Translations under genes and position numbers: made by a program | Assembly: GCF_044547355.1 (NCBI RefSeq) | Contig: NZ_JBIUAG010000027.1 | Span: forward strand, 1-64,000 | DNA length: 64,000 nucleotides | Direction of reading: 5' to 3' | From: Kutzneria sp044547355 | GTDB taxonomy: Bacteria; Actinomycetota; Actinomycetes; Mycobacteriales; Pseudonocardiaceae | Part shown: in pieces, positions 16,847 to 27,584 of the stretch | Layout: every line of letters starts with the position of its first letter | Position numbering within the stretch: position 1 is the first letter of the stretch | Notes under the pieces: generated by a model | The model's input: the letters and a program-made list of their open reading frames with translations, nothing else | What the model was told of the DNA's origin: nothing | The model's database searches: none

Positions 16847-17785
16847 CTACCCACCCCCACCTCCACCCCGCACCAGCGACTGTGTCCCCCGGGGAAGCGC
16901 CCCTGCATTCCCCAACTGCCGGGTGATGGCGTCCCTCAGCGCCCGGACGGCTCGTGACGGCTCGACGTCTTGGCGGTAGGCGAGGCGGACGACGCGGCTG
17001 AGGCCGGGGTCGGCGAAGCGGGTGACGCGGAAGCGGTTTTGGACGACGGTGCTGGGGACGACGGCGATGCCGATGCCAGCGCGGACGAATTCGAGGACGG
17101 CGTCCATCTCGCCGCCTTCGATGGCGAAGGAGGGCTCGAAGCCTTCGGCGCGGCAGGCGTTGACGGTGGCGTCGCGGAGGTCGTAGCCGCGGCGGAACAT
17201 GACCAGTGGCTTGTCGCGAAGGTCGGAGATGCGGATCCGCGCCCGGCGCACGGGGGCGGGGCGGTCCAGGGCGGAGATGACGACGAGTTCTTCGATGAGC
17301 AGCGGCAGGGTGGACAGGCGGCTCTCGTCGCGCAGTCGGGAGTCGACGATGATGGCCAGGTCCAGGCCGCCTTCGGACAATTCGGTCTGGAGGTCGCGGG
17401 AGCCGCTCTCGTGCACTGTGAGCTCGATCCCAGGGTAGGCGGAGCGGAAGCCGGCGAGCATGGCGGGCAGCAGGCCGGTGCAGAGGCTGGGGGTGGCGCC
17501 GAGGCGCACCCGGCCGCGGCCCAGTTCGTCCAGTTCGCGTACGGCCTGGTACGCGGACTCGGCTTCGGCGAGGATGCGCCGCGCGAACGGGAGCAGGGTT
17601 TCGCCGGCCTCGGTCAGGGACAGGTTTCCTCGTATGCGGTGGAAAAGCTCGGCTCCGACGTCGCGTTCGAGGGCTCGAACCTGTTGCGACAGGGAGGGCT
17701 GGGCGACGCGCATCTGCTCGGCGGCCCGGGTGAAGTGCCGGGTGTCGGCGACGGCGACGAAGTAGGCGAGCTGGTGAAGCTGCAC
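16847..17785 (-). CDS. LysR-family regulator divergent from sdhCAB
   Basis: A 312-residue LysR regulator. The HTH lies at about residues 15-60 (FTRAAEQMRVAQPSLSQQVR), followed by the two-lobed effector-binding domain and a short Gly-rich C-terminal tail. The GTG at 17785 was chosen because TATGAT lies 6 bases upstream; longer frames run into the opposing gene. Divergent placement, 82 bp from the succinate dehydrogenase operon, suggests that it controls that operon and itself. Confidence 0.9.
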   Translation of the reverse strand: MQLHQLAYFVAVADTRHFTRAAEQMRVAQPSLSQQVRALERDVGAELFHRIRGNLSLTEAGETLLPFARRILAEAESAYQAVRELDELGRGRVRLGATPSLCTGLLPAMLAGFRSAYPGIELTVHESGSRDLQTELSEGGLDLAIIVDSRLRDESRLSTLPLLIEELVVISALDRPAPVRRARIRISDLRDKPLVMFRRGYDLRDATVNACRAEGFEPSFAIEGGEMDAVLEFVRAGIGIAVVPSTVVQNRFRVTRFADPGLSRVVRLAYRQDVEPSRAVRALRDAITRQLGNAGALPRGTQSLVRGGGGGG

Positions 17786-17791
17786 GCCCCC

Positions 17792-17860
17792 ATCATAGGC
17801 ACAGCCTCTGGTGACCAGACCAAACTTCTGTTTGCCCTCTGATGGGCGCCCTCCTAGCGT
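17792..17860. promoter_or_regulatory. divergent promoter region, LysR / sdhC
   Basis: On the minus strand TATGAT (17792-17797) is 6 bases from the lysR-type GTG. On the plus strand TAGCGT (17855-17860) is 7 bases from the sdhC GTG. Both transcripts look leaderless. Imperfect GGTC/GACC dyads around 17810-17822 could be the LysR site. Confidence 0.45.
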
Positions 17861-17867
17861 CGATGCC

Positions 17868-18575
17868 GTGTCCACCGAGCTTGCTGCACGACAAGCACCA
17901 CCACGAAAACGGACCTCCGTCGGCCGGTTCTGGGCGTCGACGATCGGCAAGAAGACCGTCATGGCGGTCACCGGCCTGGCCCTGGTGGCCTTCCTCTTCG
18001 CCCACATGCTGGGCAACCTGAAGGTTTTCCTGGGACCGGCGGCCCTCAACGAGTACGCGGCCTGGCTGCGCACGATCGGGGAGCCGGCGGTGCCCTACGG
18101 GGTGTTCCTGTGGATCATGCGCGTCGGCCTGATCGTGGCGGTGGTGCTGCACATCACCGCGGCGGCGCAACTGTCCATTCGAGACAGAAGGGCCCGGCCG
18201 GTGCGGTACGTGCACGGCCAGCGGGCCAGGGCCGGCTTCGTCACCAGCACGATGCGGTGGGGCGGCGCGACGCTGGCGGTCTACGTGGTCTGGCACATCC
18301 TCGATCTGACGGTGGGGGTGGCCAACCGGGACTTCGTGGACGGCGATCCCTACCACAACATCCAGGCCGACTTCGGCGTGTGGTGGGTGAACGTGATCTA
18401 TATCGTGGCCCTGCTGATGCTGGGCCTGCATCTCAACCACGGCTTCTGGAGCGCGGCCCGGACGCTCGGGGTGGCCGGCAACGCGGTCCGCACCGTCGGC
18501 ACGGTGGTGGCCGTGGTGATCACGGGCGGCTTCCTGGCCGTCCCGATCGGCGTGATGACCGGATTGGTGGCCTGA
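17868..18575 (+). CDS. sdhC: succinate dehydrogenase cytochrome b558 subunit
   Basis: A 235-residue membrane anchor of a type-B succinate dehydrogenase/fumarate reductase. Five hydrophobic segments carry conserved histidines (AHMLGN near 44, VVLHIT near 90, VVWHILD near 140, GLHLNHG near 185) that would ligate two hemes b. It transfers electrons between SdhAB and menaquinone. The GTG 7 bases after TAGCGT is preferred. sdhA follows after 2 bp. Confidence 0.92.
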   Translation: MSTELAARQAPPRKRTSVGRFWASTIGKKTVMAVTGLALVAFLFAHMLGNLKVFLGPAALNEYAAWLRTIGEPAVPYGVFLWIMRVGLIVAVVLHITAAAQLSIRDRRARPVRYVHGQRARAGFVTSTMRWGGATLAVYVVWHILDLTVGVANRDFVDGDPYHNIQADFGVWWVNVIYIVALLMLGLHLNHGFWSAARTLGVAGNAVRTVGTVVAVVITGGFLAVPIGVMTGLVA

Positions 18576-18577
18576 CC

Positions 18578-20502
<1,925 letters not shown>

Positions 20503-20506
<4 letters not shown>

Positions 20507-21237
20507 AGATCACCGTGCGCATCTGGCGCCAGTCTGGGCCGAGCGACCGCGGCCGGATGGTGTCCTACCCGGTCGACGAGATCAGTCCGGACATGTCCTT
20601 CCTGGAGATGCTGGACGTGCTCAACCAGGACCTGATCACCCGGGGCGAGACGCCGGTGGCCTTCGACCACGACTGCCGGGAGGGCATCTGCGGCTCCTGC
20701 GGCGTGGTGATCAACGGCCGGGCCCACGGCCCGGAGCGGACCACCAGCTGCCAGCTGCACATGCGGGCCTTCCGCGACGGCGACGTCATCGACGTGGAAC
20801 CGTGGCGGGCCAAGGGGTTTCCGGTGGTCAAGGACCTGGTGGTGGACCGGTCGGCGTTCGACCGGATCATCCAGGCCGGCGGCTACGTCACCGCCCCGAC
20901 CGGCAGCGCCCCCGACGCGCACGCCACGCCGGTGCCCAAACCCGACGCCGACCTCGCCTTCGACAACGCCACCTGCATCGGCTGCGGTGCCTGCGTCGCG
21001 GCCTGCCCCAACGGGTCGGCGATGCTGTTCACCTCGGCGAAAGTCAGCCACCTCAACGTGTTGCCGCAGGGGCAGCCCGAGCGGGAGCGGCGGGTGCTGG
21101 ACATGGTCGCGGCGATGGACGACGAGGGCTTCGGCGGCTGCACCAACACCGGCGAGTGCGTCGCCTCGTGTCCCAAGGGCATCCCGTTCGCCAGCATCGC
21201 CAAACTCAACCGGGAGTTCCTGCGGGCCTCACGCTGA
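20503..21237 (+). CDS. sdhB: succinate dehydrogenase iron-sulfur subunit
   Basis: A 244-residue electron-transfer subunit. CREGICGSCG plus a later Cys binds [2Fe-2S]. CIGCGACVAACP and CTNTGECVASCP bind the [4Fe-4S] and [3Fe-4S] clusters. The GTG start overlaps the sdhA stop (GTGA), the usual coupling in this operon. The 3' end overlaps the convergent DedA gene by 9 bp. Confidence 0.96.
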
Positions 21238-21852
21238 GCGGGCCGCCTTGTCGGCGCGCCGCTTGATCAGGTAAGTCAGCACCAGCCCGCCGAGCAGGGC
21301 GGCCACCAGCCCCCACAGCGCGATGCCGCTCAGCCAGGTCTCCACCACCTTGCCCACGTAGTGGATGAGCGCGGCGGTGCCGGTGGCCCACACGATGCCG
21401 CCGAGCGCGTTGGCGATCAGAAAGCGTTGGTACGGCATCTTGAGCGCACCGGCCAGCGGGCCGGCCAGGATGCGCAGCAGCAGGATGAACCGGCCGAAGA
21501 ACACCGCCCACATGCCCCACCGGTCGAAGGCCCGCTCGGCCGCCGCGATGTGGCCGGGTCCGAAGTGGCGCGGGAACTTTCGGCCGGCCCAGGCGAACAG
21601 CGGACGCCCGCCGCGACGGCCGATGGTGTAGCCGATCGAGTCCCCGATGATCGCGCCCGCGCTCGCGCAGGCCGCCACGATGCCCCACTGCACCTGGGCG
21701 TACGGCTGCAACGTCAGCAGCGTCGCCCCGACCAACGCGAACTCGCCGGGCATGGGAATGCCCAGGCTCTCGATCATGATGATCAGGCCGACCGAGACGT
21801 ACACCGCCAGCGGCGGCACGGTCATGATCCAGTTACTGATCCAGTCGCCCAT
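21229..21852 (-). CDS. DedA-family membrane protein
   Basis: A 207-residue membrane protein of the DedA/VTT family, which flips phospholipids or undecaprenyl phosphate across the membrane. Typical signatures are ESLGIPMPGE near residue 28, GDSIGYTIGRRGG, and FGRFILLLRILAGPLAG with the re-entrant-loop arginines. ATG at 21852 follows an AAGGGGG site, so the longer in-frame extension upstream is not needed. Confidence 0.92.
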   Translation of the reverse strand: MGDWISNWIMTVPPLAVYVSVGLIIMIESLGIPMPGEFALVGATLLTLQPYAQVQWGIVAACASAGAIIGDSIGYTIGRRGGRPLFAWAGRKFPRHFGPGHIAAAERAFDRWGMWAVFFGRFILLLRILAGPLAGALKMPYQRFLIANALGGIVWATGTAALIHYVGKVVETWLSGIALWGLVAALLGGLVLTYLIKRRADKAARSA

Positions 21853-22044
21853 GAGACCCCCTTGGGGCCGATTGTGCCGTAGCGGCGGTGGTGATCGCCG
21901 ACAGCGCTGAGGGTTCGCTGAGAAACGCACCGTGACAGCCGCGCTCGTTACGTCGGGAACGCCACATCGCCGATGCTGAGCCGAACAGTCGAGCAATAGA
22001 GGGCAAACGGAGTACAAGCCCACCCTGAGTGGTGCTCACAAGCC

Positions 22045-22344
22045 GTGTTCGCCGGGAAGATCGACACCGTCAAGCAGGCCGGGCACATCCGCAACACCAC
22101 CGAGTTCCTCAACCGGCTCAAGACCCGCAACGGCGAGAACTCGCGCTTCCTGTTCGGCAACCGGTGGGCCAACTTCCACACCCGGCTGGGCAACGCCCTG
22201 GGCAAGGCCAATCCGAAGTCGCCTCACATCCGCATGCTGCGCCTGCCCTATCCGGTCGGCCGGAGCCGGTTCGGGCCGCTGCAGCGGGTGGTCCGGGTCA
22301 GCAACGGCAAGAAGGGGATGCACGGTTCACCGTGGTACAAATAG
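22045..22344 (+). CDS. orphan C-terminal domain, possible polymorphic-toxin tail
   Basis: A 99-residue basic protein from GTG 22045. The frame stays open upstream to 22000 and encodes residues that read like the interior of a domain (NGVQAHPEWCSQAVFAGK), with no ribosome binding site. This suggests the C-terminal piece of a larger protein that has lost its 5' part. Next come IRNTTEFLNRL, RFLFGNRWANFHTRLGNALG and a basic end. It is followed 2 bp later by a small acidic protein, the layout of a secreted toxin tail with its immunity gene. I do not recognise the domain, and function is inferred from context only. Confidence 0.5.
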   Translation: MFAGKIDTVKQAGHIRNTTEFLNRLKTRNGENSRFLFGNRWANFHTRLGNALGKANPKSPHIRMLRLPYPVGRSRFGPLQRVVRVSNGKKGMHGSPWYK

Positions 22345-22346
22345 GA

Positions 22347-22874
22347 ATGGACGAGTGGGTGGACGGCGTGCTGGCCCGCGCCCGGCAGGCCTACGGCGAC
22401 CTCCAACACCCCGATGACGGATTCTTCGCCCTGGCGTTGGCCGAGCAGCCCTGGCGGCCCGTCGTCGACCGGCTGCGCGAGTTCCTGACGGTCGAGGAGT
22501 GGACCGACCGTGAGGACGGGGTCAGCTTCTCGTATGTCCTGGCGCGGCCTCGCCGCCGGCGCGAGCCCGCTGGCCCGGTGTGGGCGCTGTGGCTGTCGGC
22601 CGTCGGCCCGTACGGGCTGCTCGGCTACGGCGCGGCCGGCTCGGAGCTGGCTCGGGAGGAGGTGCGGATCGCCCCGTTCCCGGACGGGCCGCCGGAGCAG
22701 TACCGGCTGTTCGACGTCCTGCTGGCGGCCGGGGTCGAGCTGCTCAGCGCCGAGCAGGTGGAGCTGAGCGTGCCCGAGTTCCGCCCCTTCCGCGCCGAGC
22801 CGGACGCTGTGCCGCCGCCGATGTTCGTGCTGCTGTTCGGCGACGAGGACGCGCCTTGGCGGCACGCTTGGTGA
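22347..22874 (+). CDS. small acidic protein, possible immunity protein
   Basis: A 175-residue protein, Trp-rich and acidic, with no signal peptide or membrane segment. It begins MDEWVDGVLARARQAYGDLQ; an in-frame GTG at 22332 is an alternative start within the preceding gene. It has no motif I can name. The arrangement (2 bp behind a toxin-tail-like frame, coupled to a third small gene) and size resemble immunity proteins of polymorphic toxin cassettes. Confidence 0.55.
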   Translation: MDEWVDGVLARARQAYGDLQHPDDGFFALALAEQPWRPVVDRLREFLTVEEWTDREDGVSFSYVLARPRRRREPAGPVWALWLSAVGPYGLLGYGAAGSELAREEVRIAPFPDGPPEQYRLFDVLLAAGVELLSAEQVELSVPEFRPFRAEPDAVPPPMFVLLFGDEDAPWRHAW

Positions 22875-23122
22875 GGTTCACGGGGCTCCGGCCGCTGACC
22901 GGGCAGAGCCAGACCGAGGTGGTGCTGGCCGAGCTCGGCCCCGGCGACCTGTGCAACGCCGAGGTGTTCCGGCTCGAACCCGAGCTGCCGCTCGCGGTCG
23001 ATCCCGGGCACGGCTACGCCCTGCTCACCGACCTGCTCTCGTGGCCGGGCGGGTGCACCGCGGCCACCACGCTGATGACGATGGACCTCCACACGGCTGA
23101 GGTCCGGGCGACCGCCCGTTGA
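22871..23122 (+). CDS. small hypothetical protein coupled to the putative immunity gene
   Basis: An 83-residue protein whose GTG at 22871 overlaps the preceding stop (GTGA). It begins VRFTGLRPLTGQSQTEVVLA and has a central LCNAEVFRLEPELPLAVDPG stretch. No family is recognised. Coupling suggests it works with the protein encoded at 22347. A strong terminator follows at 23140. Confidence 0.6.
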   Translation: MRFTGLRPLTGQSQTEVVLAELGPGDLCNAEVFRLEPELPLAVDPGHGYALLTDLLSWPGGCTAATTLMTMDLHTAEVRATAR

Positions 23123-23139
23123 CGGTGATGAGGGTGGCT

Positions 23140-23175
23140 CCGTGGGCGATCCGGGAATTCCCGGGTCGCCCACGG
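23140..23175 (+). terminator. strong terminator hairpin
   Basis: A 16-bp stem (23140-23155 with 23160-23175, a single G-T pair) closes a 4-base AATT loop, 18 bp after the end of the three-gene cassette and before the TetR gene. Confidence 0.8.
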
Positions 23176-23221
23176 CGTCGTTGTGAACCAGGTCACACCG
23201 GCGCACGCTACTGACCACGTG

Positions 23222-23227
23222 TACATT
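23222..23227 (+). promoter_or_regulatory. -10 box TACATT within a short dyad
   Basis: TACATT is 6 bases before the TetR GTG at 23234. It is embedded in ACCAC-N9/10-GTGGT symmetry (from about 23214 to 23233), a plausible autoregulatory operator. Confidence 0.4.
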
Positions 23228-23233
23228 AGTGGT

Positions 23234-23809
23234 GTGGCGACGGCGAAGCGGGTGCGGGATCCCGAGGCCAAGCGGGCGGCGATCGTGGCCGCGGCGCGGG
23301 AGGTGTTCGCCGAGCACGGGTACGACAAGGCCACCATCCGGCAGATCGCGCAGCGGGCCGGGGTCACGCACGGGCTGGTGGTGCTGCACTTCGAGACCAA
23401 GGCGAAGCTGTTCGTGGCCGCGGTGCCCGCGCAGCACATGGCCGACCGGGTGGCCGGCGACCTGGAGGGACTGCCCGAGCGGGTGGCCCGTGTCTTCGTC
23501 GAACGTATGGTGAACGCGGACAGCAGCCACCCGTTCGTGGCCCTGGTCCGCGGCGCGGCCGCCGACCAGGACGACGCCAAGCAGCTGCTGCGCGCCATGC
23601 GCGACAACGCGGACCGGATCTATGGAGACATCCTCGACTCCGACGACATCGCGGCCCGGGTCGACATGCTCGGCTCGCTGTTCATAGGCGTCGCCTACAG
23701 CCGTCACGTGCTGGCCGACACTCCGATCGCGGCCATGACGGCCGACGAGCTCACCGGCTACATGACCTGTGCCATCAGGGCAATCCTATTGGGGCACAAC
23801 ACTATCTGA
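23234..23809 (+). CDS. TetR-family regulator of the adjacent glycosyltransferase
   Basis: A 191-residue TetR protein. The HTH (about residues 28-52: TIRQIAQRAGVTHGLVVLHF) is canonical. The remaining helices form the ligand-binding domain. GTG at 23234 is 6 bases after TACATT, which fits a leaderless start. The next gene, an MGT-type glycosyltransferase, starts 17 bp downstream, so they probably share a transcript. Its inducer may be a macrolide-like substrate of that enzyme. Confidence 0.9.
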   Translation: MATAKRVRDPEAKRAAIVAAAREVFAEHGYDKATIRQIAQRAGVTHGLVVLHFETKAKLFVAAVPAQHMADRVAGDLEGLPERVARVFVERMVNADSSHPFVALVRGAAADQDDAKQLLRAMRDNADRIYGDILDSDDIAARVDMLGSLFIGVAYSRHVLADTPIAAMTADELTGYMTCAIRAILLGHNTI

Positions 23810-23826
23810 ACACTGGGGACAACACC

Positions 23827-24984
23827 ATGAGCAAGCACATCGTGTTTGCCGTGCCGCCCGGGCACGGCCATGTGAACCCGACTCTGCCGCTGGTTGAGCA
23901 GCTGGTGGCCCGCGGCCACCGGATCACCTACCTGACCGCGATCGACATGAAGGCCAAGGTGGAGGCGGTCGGCGCGGCCCACATCGAGATGCCGTGGCAC
24001 CGGCCGCAGCGCCCGGGTGGCCAGGCCTTCACGTTCTCCATCGAGATGTTCGCCGGCATGCTGGCGCTGATGCGGGAGCAGGCCGTGCAGGCGCTGCCGG
24101 CCCTGCTGGAGCATTTCCGCCAGGACCGCCCGGACGTCATCCTCTACGACAGCTTCTCCGCGGTCGGAGCGATGTTAGCGGCCGAGTTGGACGTGCCGCT
24201 GGTCAGGCTGATGCCCAGCATGGCCTTCAACGACCACTACACCATTCGCGACGCCATGGTGCTCGGCGGCGTGCCCGCGGGTGAGGAGCTCGACAAGAGC
24301 ATGGCCGCGTTCGGCGAGGCGCAGGCGACGTTCCAGGCGTCGGTCGGCGAGCCGGTGCTCAACCTGGTGTTCGTGCCGCGGGAATTCCAGATCGCCGGGG
24401 ACAGCTTCGACGGCAGCTACCGTTTCCTGGGCCCCTCGGTGGGTTCCCGGGCCGACAGCCAGGGCTGGCGGCCGCCGGCCGACGGCTCGCCGGTGCTGTT
24501 CATCTCGCTGGGCACCGCGTTCAACGACCGGCCCGACTTCTTCGACCAGTGCATCGAGGCCTTCGGCGACAGCCGCTGGCACGTGGTGATGTCGGTGGGG
24601 GACAAGGTGGAACTGCCCGAGGCGCCGGCGAACTTCGAGGTGGCGCCGAGCTTCCCGCAGCCGGCGGTGCTGGCCGCGGCCACCGTGTTCCTGTCCCACA
24701 CCGGCATGAACTCCACCCTCGAGTCGCTGTACTACGGGGTGCCGCTGGTGTCGGTGCCGCAGATGTTCGAGCAGACGGTCAACGGCCGGCGCGCGGTGGA
24801 GCTGGGCCTGGGCCGCCAGCTCGACCCGGAGGCGCTGTCCGCGCAGCTGCTGCGGGACACCGTCGAGCAGGTGGCCGCCGACCCGGTGATCCGCGCCAAC
24901 GTCACCAAGATCGGCGAACAGCTGCGGGCGGTCGACGGCGCCGCGCTGGGCGCGGACGCCATCGAGGAACTGCTGGCCCGCTGA
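23827..24984 (+). CDS. MGT-family UDP-glycosyltransferase
   Basis: A 385-residue GT1 glycosyltransferase of the macrolide-inactivating MGT type. The N-terminal acceptor domain starts HIVFAVPPGHGHVNPTLPLV with the catalytic His near residue 15. The C-terminal nucleotide-sugar domain has LFISLGTAF and the donor motif FLSHTGMNSTLESLYYGVPL. It would glucosylate a hydrophobic acceptor. Together with its TetR neighbour it looks like a detoxification or resistance unit, though natural-product tailoring is possible. A bidirectional hairpin follows. Confidence 0.92.
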   Translation: MSKHIVFAVPPGHGHVNPTLPLVEQLVARGHRITYLTAIDMKAKVEAVGAAHIEMPWHRPQRPGGQAFTFSIEMFAGMLALMREQAVQALPALLEHFRQDRPDVILYDSFSAVGAMLAAELDVPLVRLMPSMAFNDHYTIRDAMVLGGVPAGEELDKSMAAFGEAQATFQASVGEPVLNLVFVPREFQIAGDSFDGSYRFLGPSVGSRADSQGWRPPADGSPVLFISLGTAFNDRPDFFDQCIEAFGDSRWHVVMSVGDKVELPEAPANFEVAPSFPQPAVLAAATVFLSHTGMNSTLESLYYGVPLVSVPQMFEQTVNGRRAVELGLGRQLDPEALSAQLLRDTVEQVAADPVIRANVTKIGEQLRAVDGAALGADAIEELLAR

Positions 24985-24989
24985 GGGAA

Positions 24990-25018
24990 ACGGCCCCACC
25001 ACGCCGTGGTGGGGCCGT
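24990..25018. terminator. bidirectional terminator, 13-bp perfect stem
   Basis: ACGGCCCCACCAC (24990-25002) and GTGGTGGGGCCGT (25006-25018) pair perfectly around GCC, between the convergent glycosyltransferase and peptidase genes. Confidence 0.85.
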
Positions 25019-25022
25019 CCTG

Positions 25023-26426
25023 TCACAGCTTGGGCTGGCCGATCAGGCTCAGGTCGGCGTCGAACAGCGGGAATCCCGTTGTGTTGGGCCGCAACTGCGG
25101 GGCGGCCGGGGTCGCCGGCAGGCCGGCCCAGCGGCGCACCGTGGCCGTCGCCGTGGCGGCCTGGTCGGCCGGCAGCTGGGCGATCCGCGCGCCGTGGTTG
25201 CCGCCGGCCACGACGTACCGGGACGAGTCGTGCCGGCTGGGCACGAACGGCTCGGCGCCCCACGGGTCGTTTCCGCCGTACACGAACAGGAACTGCGAGC
25301 CCTGGGTCTTCACCCACCAGTCGATGTCGGCCATCGCGAACGGCTGGAACGGCGGCACCTGCACCGACTTCGGCACGAAGGTCCGCGGCGCGTCCGCGCC
25401 CGGGTAGCGCAGCAGGTCGCGCAGGTAGCCGTCGTACGCCTCAGGGGCGTTCAGCTGGACCGCGGCCTGGTAGTAGTACGGGATGAACGGGACCAGGCCC
25501 TGGTCGGAGTAGCCGTTGAGGCTGTCCACCTTCTCGAACCAGGCGTAGACCTGGTCGGCCGGCGCGCCGACCTTCGGCACCGTCGCGCAGTCGGCCTGCT
25601 TCTGGTACTGCCAGAAGGCGAAGTAGGAGTCGATCACCGAGATCTCCAGCGACTTGTCGGCCGAGCCGACGATGTCGAAGGTGTAGCCGTTCTTGGCGAT
25701 GTCCTTGGCGGCGATCGCCCCGAGCTCGTCCCGGCGCCGCAACGCGTCCCGCTGCAACGCCTTGAGGTTGTCGCGGCAGGCCGGGTCGTCGCCGACCTTG
25801 GCCAGGAACCGGTTGTAGCTGCCGTTCTGCACGACCTCGTTCGGCGCGACGTAGGGAATCGTCCCGTCCACGTCGTTCGGGAAGAACCGCCGGAAGTAGG
25901 TGGCGGTCATGCCGCCCTTGCTGCCGCCGGTGGCCAGCCACTTGCCGGGGTAGATCGCCTTGAACGCCTGCACGGCCCGGTGCTCGTCGGCCGCCGCCTG
26001 CCAGATGGTCAGCTGTTGCGACCAGTTCTCGGGATCGGGCCGCGAGGGCAGGAAGTACCGGTACTCCATGGACAGCTGGTTGCCGTTGACGATCTGCGTC
26101 GGCTCCGAGCGGTTGGGCGTCAGGGAGACGTTGTAGCCGCTGGTGAACGCCACCGTCGGGGCCGAGAAGTCCCGGTGCAGCAAGGTGAACCGCTGCTGGA
26201 AGGTGCCCTTGTCCGGATGCCTGTGGTCGGCCGGCTGAGTGAAGGTCAGTTCGAAGAACCGGAACCCGGCCGGGGCCGGATCCTCCTTCACCACGGTCAG
26301 GCCGGGAATGTGGTGCAGCGCTTGCACGATGTCGCCCGGCTCCGCCGCCTGCGCGGCCGGCGCCAGCCCGGCGATCGTCGCCATCGATAACAGGCCGATC
26401 GAGACGGCCCTGGCCATTCTCCCCAT
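25023..26426 (-). CDS. secreted S37 (PS-10) tripeptidyl aminopeptidase
   Basis: A 467-residue exported serine peptidase. The signal peptide spans about residues 1-27 (GRMARAVSIGLLSM, AQA cleavage). The S37 active-site motif GGSKGGM lies near residue 160, and YGGNDPW and GGNHGARI supply the acid and His of the triad. Family members release tripeptides from protein N-termini outside the cell. ATG at 26426 follows GGAGGAG at ideal distance. Confidence 0.9.
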   Translation of the reverse strand: MGRMARAVSIGLLSMATIAGLAPAAQAAEPGDIVQALHHIPGLTVVKEDPAPAGFRFFELTFTQPADHRHPDKGTFQQRFTLLHRDFSAPTVAFTSGYNVSLTPNRSEPTQIVNGNQLSMEYRYFLPSRPDPENWSQQLTIWQAAADEHRAVQAFKAIYPGKWLATGGSKGGMTATYFRRFFPNDVDGTIPYVAPNEVVQNGSYNRFLAKVGDDPACRDNLKALQRDALRRRDELGAIAAKDIAKNGYTFDIVGSADKSLEISVIDSYFAFWQYQKQADCATVPKVGAPADQVYAWFEKVDSLNGYSDQGLVPFIPYYYQAAVQLNAPEAYDGYLRDLLRYPGADAPRTFVPKSVQVPPFQPFAMADIDWWVKTQGSQFLFVYGGNDPWGAEPFVPSRHDSSRYVVAGGNHGARIAQLPADQAATATATVRRWAGLPATPAAPQLRPNTTGFPLFDADLSLIGQPKL

Positions 26427-26612
26427 AACGCTCCTCCAGGACGAGCTGTCACGACGACTAGACACGGTCCACCCCCGGGCGTCAACAATCCTTTGGTCGC
26501 AAAGACCCCGCCCTTTACCGATGTCCACAATGGATGTTCGGCCGAATGGCTCACGCCGTTGGTAGGGGTGTGTCGGCTGTCCGCCGCAATGGGTCGAGCA
26601 GCGCCGTGAGCC

Positions 26613-27485
26613 TCAGCGTTCACCCTCGCGGAAGGCCCCGGGCGTCAGGCCGGTCTCGCGTCCGAAGAACTTGCCGAAGTTGGTGGCCTCGCTGAAACCG
26701 AGCCGGCGTCCGATGACCGATGCCGGCAGGTCGGTGTGCGCGAGCAGGCGCTTGGCCTCCAGCGCGACCCGCGCGTCGATCAGCGTCTTGGCCGACCGGC
26801 CGGTCGCCGCCTGGCAGGCCCGGTTGAGGCTGCGCAGTGAGTAGCCGACCCGGGCCGCGTAGACGGCCGCGTTCCTGGTGGTGGCGAAGTCCCGTTCGAG
26901 TTCTCGCTGGAACCGCTGGAAGATCTCGTCGCCGCGGTGGGTGTGGTCGACGCCCGCCGGCAGCCGGGCGATCCGCAGCAACAGCGCGCCGAGCAGCTGT
27001 CGCACCAGGTCCGTGGTGGCCGTCGAGGACTCGGCCTCGGCGGCGGCCCGACCGTACTCGGCCTTGAGCTCGCCGACGGCCCGGTCGATGCCGTCCCACT
27101 CCTGCGCCGGCACGGACCATCGCACCGAGCCGAACGGGCTCAGCAGCGCGCGCACCCGGTCGAGCCGGGGCGGGAACGACACGGTGAACAACACGGCGAC
27201 CGCGTCCGTGCGGCCCCGCGGCAGCCGCAGCAGGCGACCAGGGCAGACGTACAGCAGCGTGCCGGCCGGACAGGGGTGGTCTACGAAATCGACCATGGCC
27301 GTGGCCTCGCCCGAGCGGAACACGAACAGCTGGTGGAAATCGGTCCTGTGCACGGTAGCGAGGGTTTCCGCGCTCAGGCGACTCGTCAGCCGCGCGTAGT
27401 CGACCAGCTCGACGCCGAGCCGGGGGCGGTCCGGGTTGCTGAAGCCGAACTCCGCCGGAGACCCGTCTTGTCCACTTCTGACCAT
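26613..27485 (-). CDS. AraC-family regulator
   Basis: A 290-residue regulator. An N-terminal cupin-like sensor domain (about 30-140) is followed by two C-terminal HTHs (about 190-285), with SLRSLNRACQAATGRS and ASVIGRRLGFSEATNFGKFF as recognition-region signatures. A TAGGAT box at 27497-27502 (minus strand) is 11 bases from the ATG, giving a very short leader. It is divergent from the tandem SnoaL gene, a likely target. Confidence 0.9.
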   Translation of the reverse strand: MVRSGQDGSPAEFGFSNPDRPRLGVELVDYARLTSRLSAETLATVHRTDFHQLFVFRSGEATAMVDFVDHPCPAGTLLYVCPGRLLRLPRGRTDAVAVLFTVSFPPRLDRVRALLSPFGSVRWSVPAQEWDGIDRAVGELKAEYGRAAAEAESSTATTDLVRQLLGALLLRIARLPAGVDHTHRGDEIFQRFQRELERDFATTRNAAVYAARVGYSLRSLNRACQAATGRSAKTLIDARVALEAKRLLAHTDLPASVIGRRLGFSEATNFGKFFGRETGLTPGAFREGER

Positions 27486-27584
27486 GATGGTGCCGGATCC
27501 TACCTCGTGCCGGCGACGCCGTCCGGACATCGTTGAGGCCGACGGCGGGCGCCGGGTCCGCCGTCGGAGAGGGAGCGAACGGTC

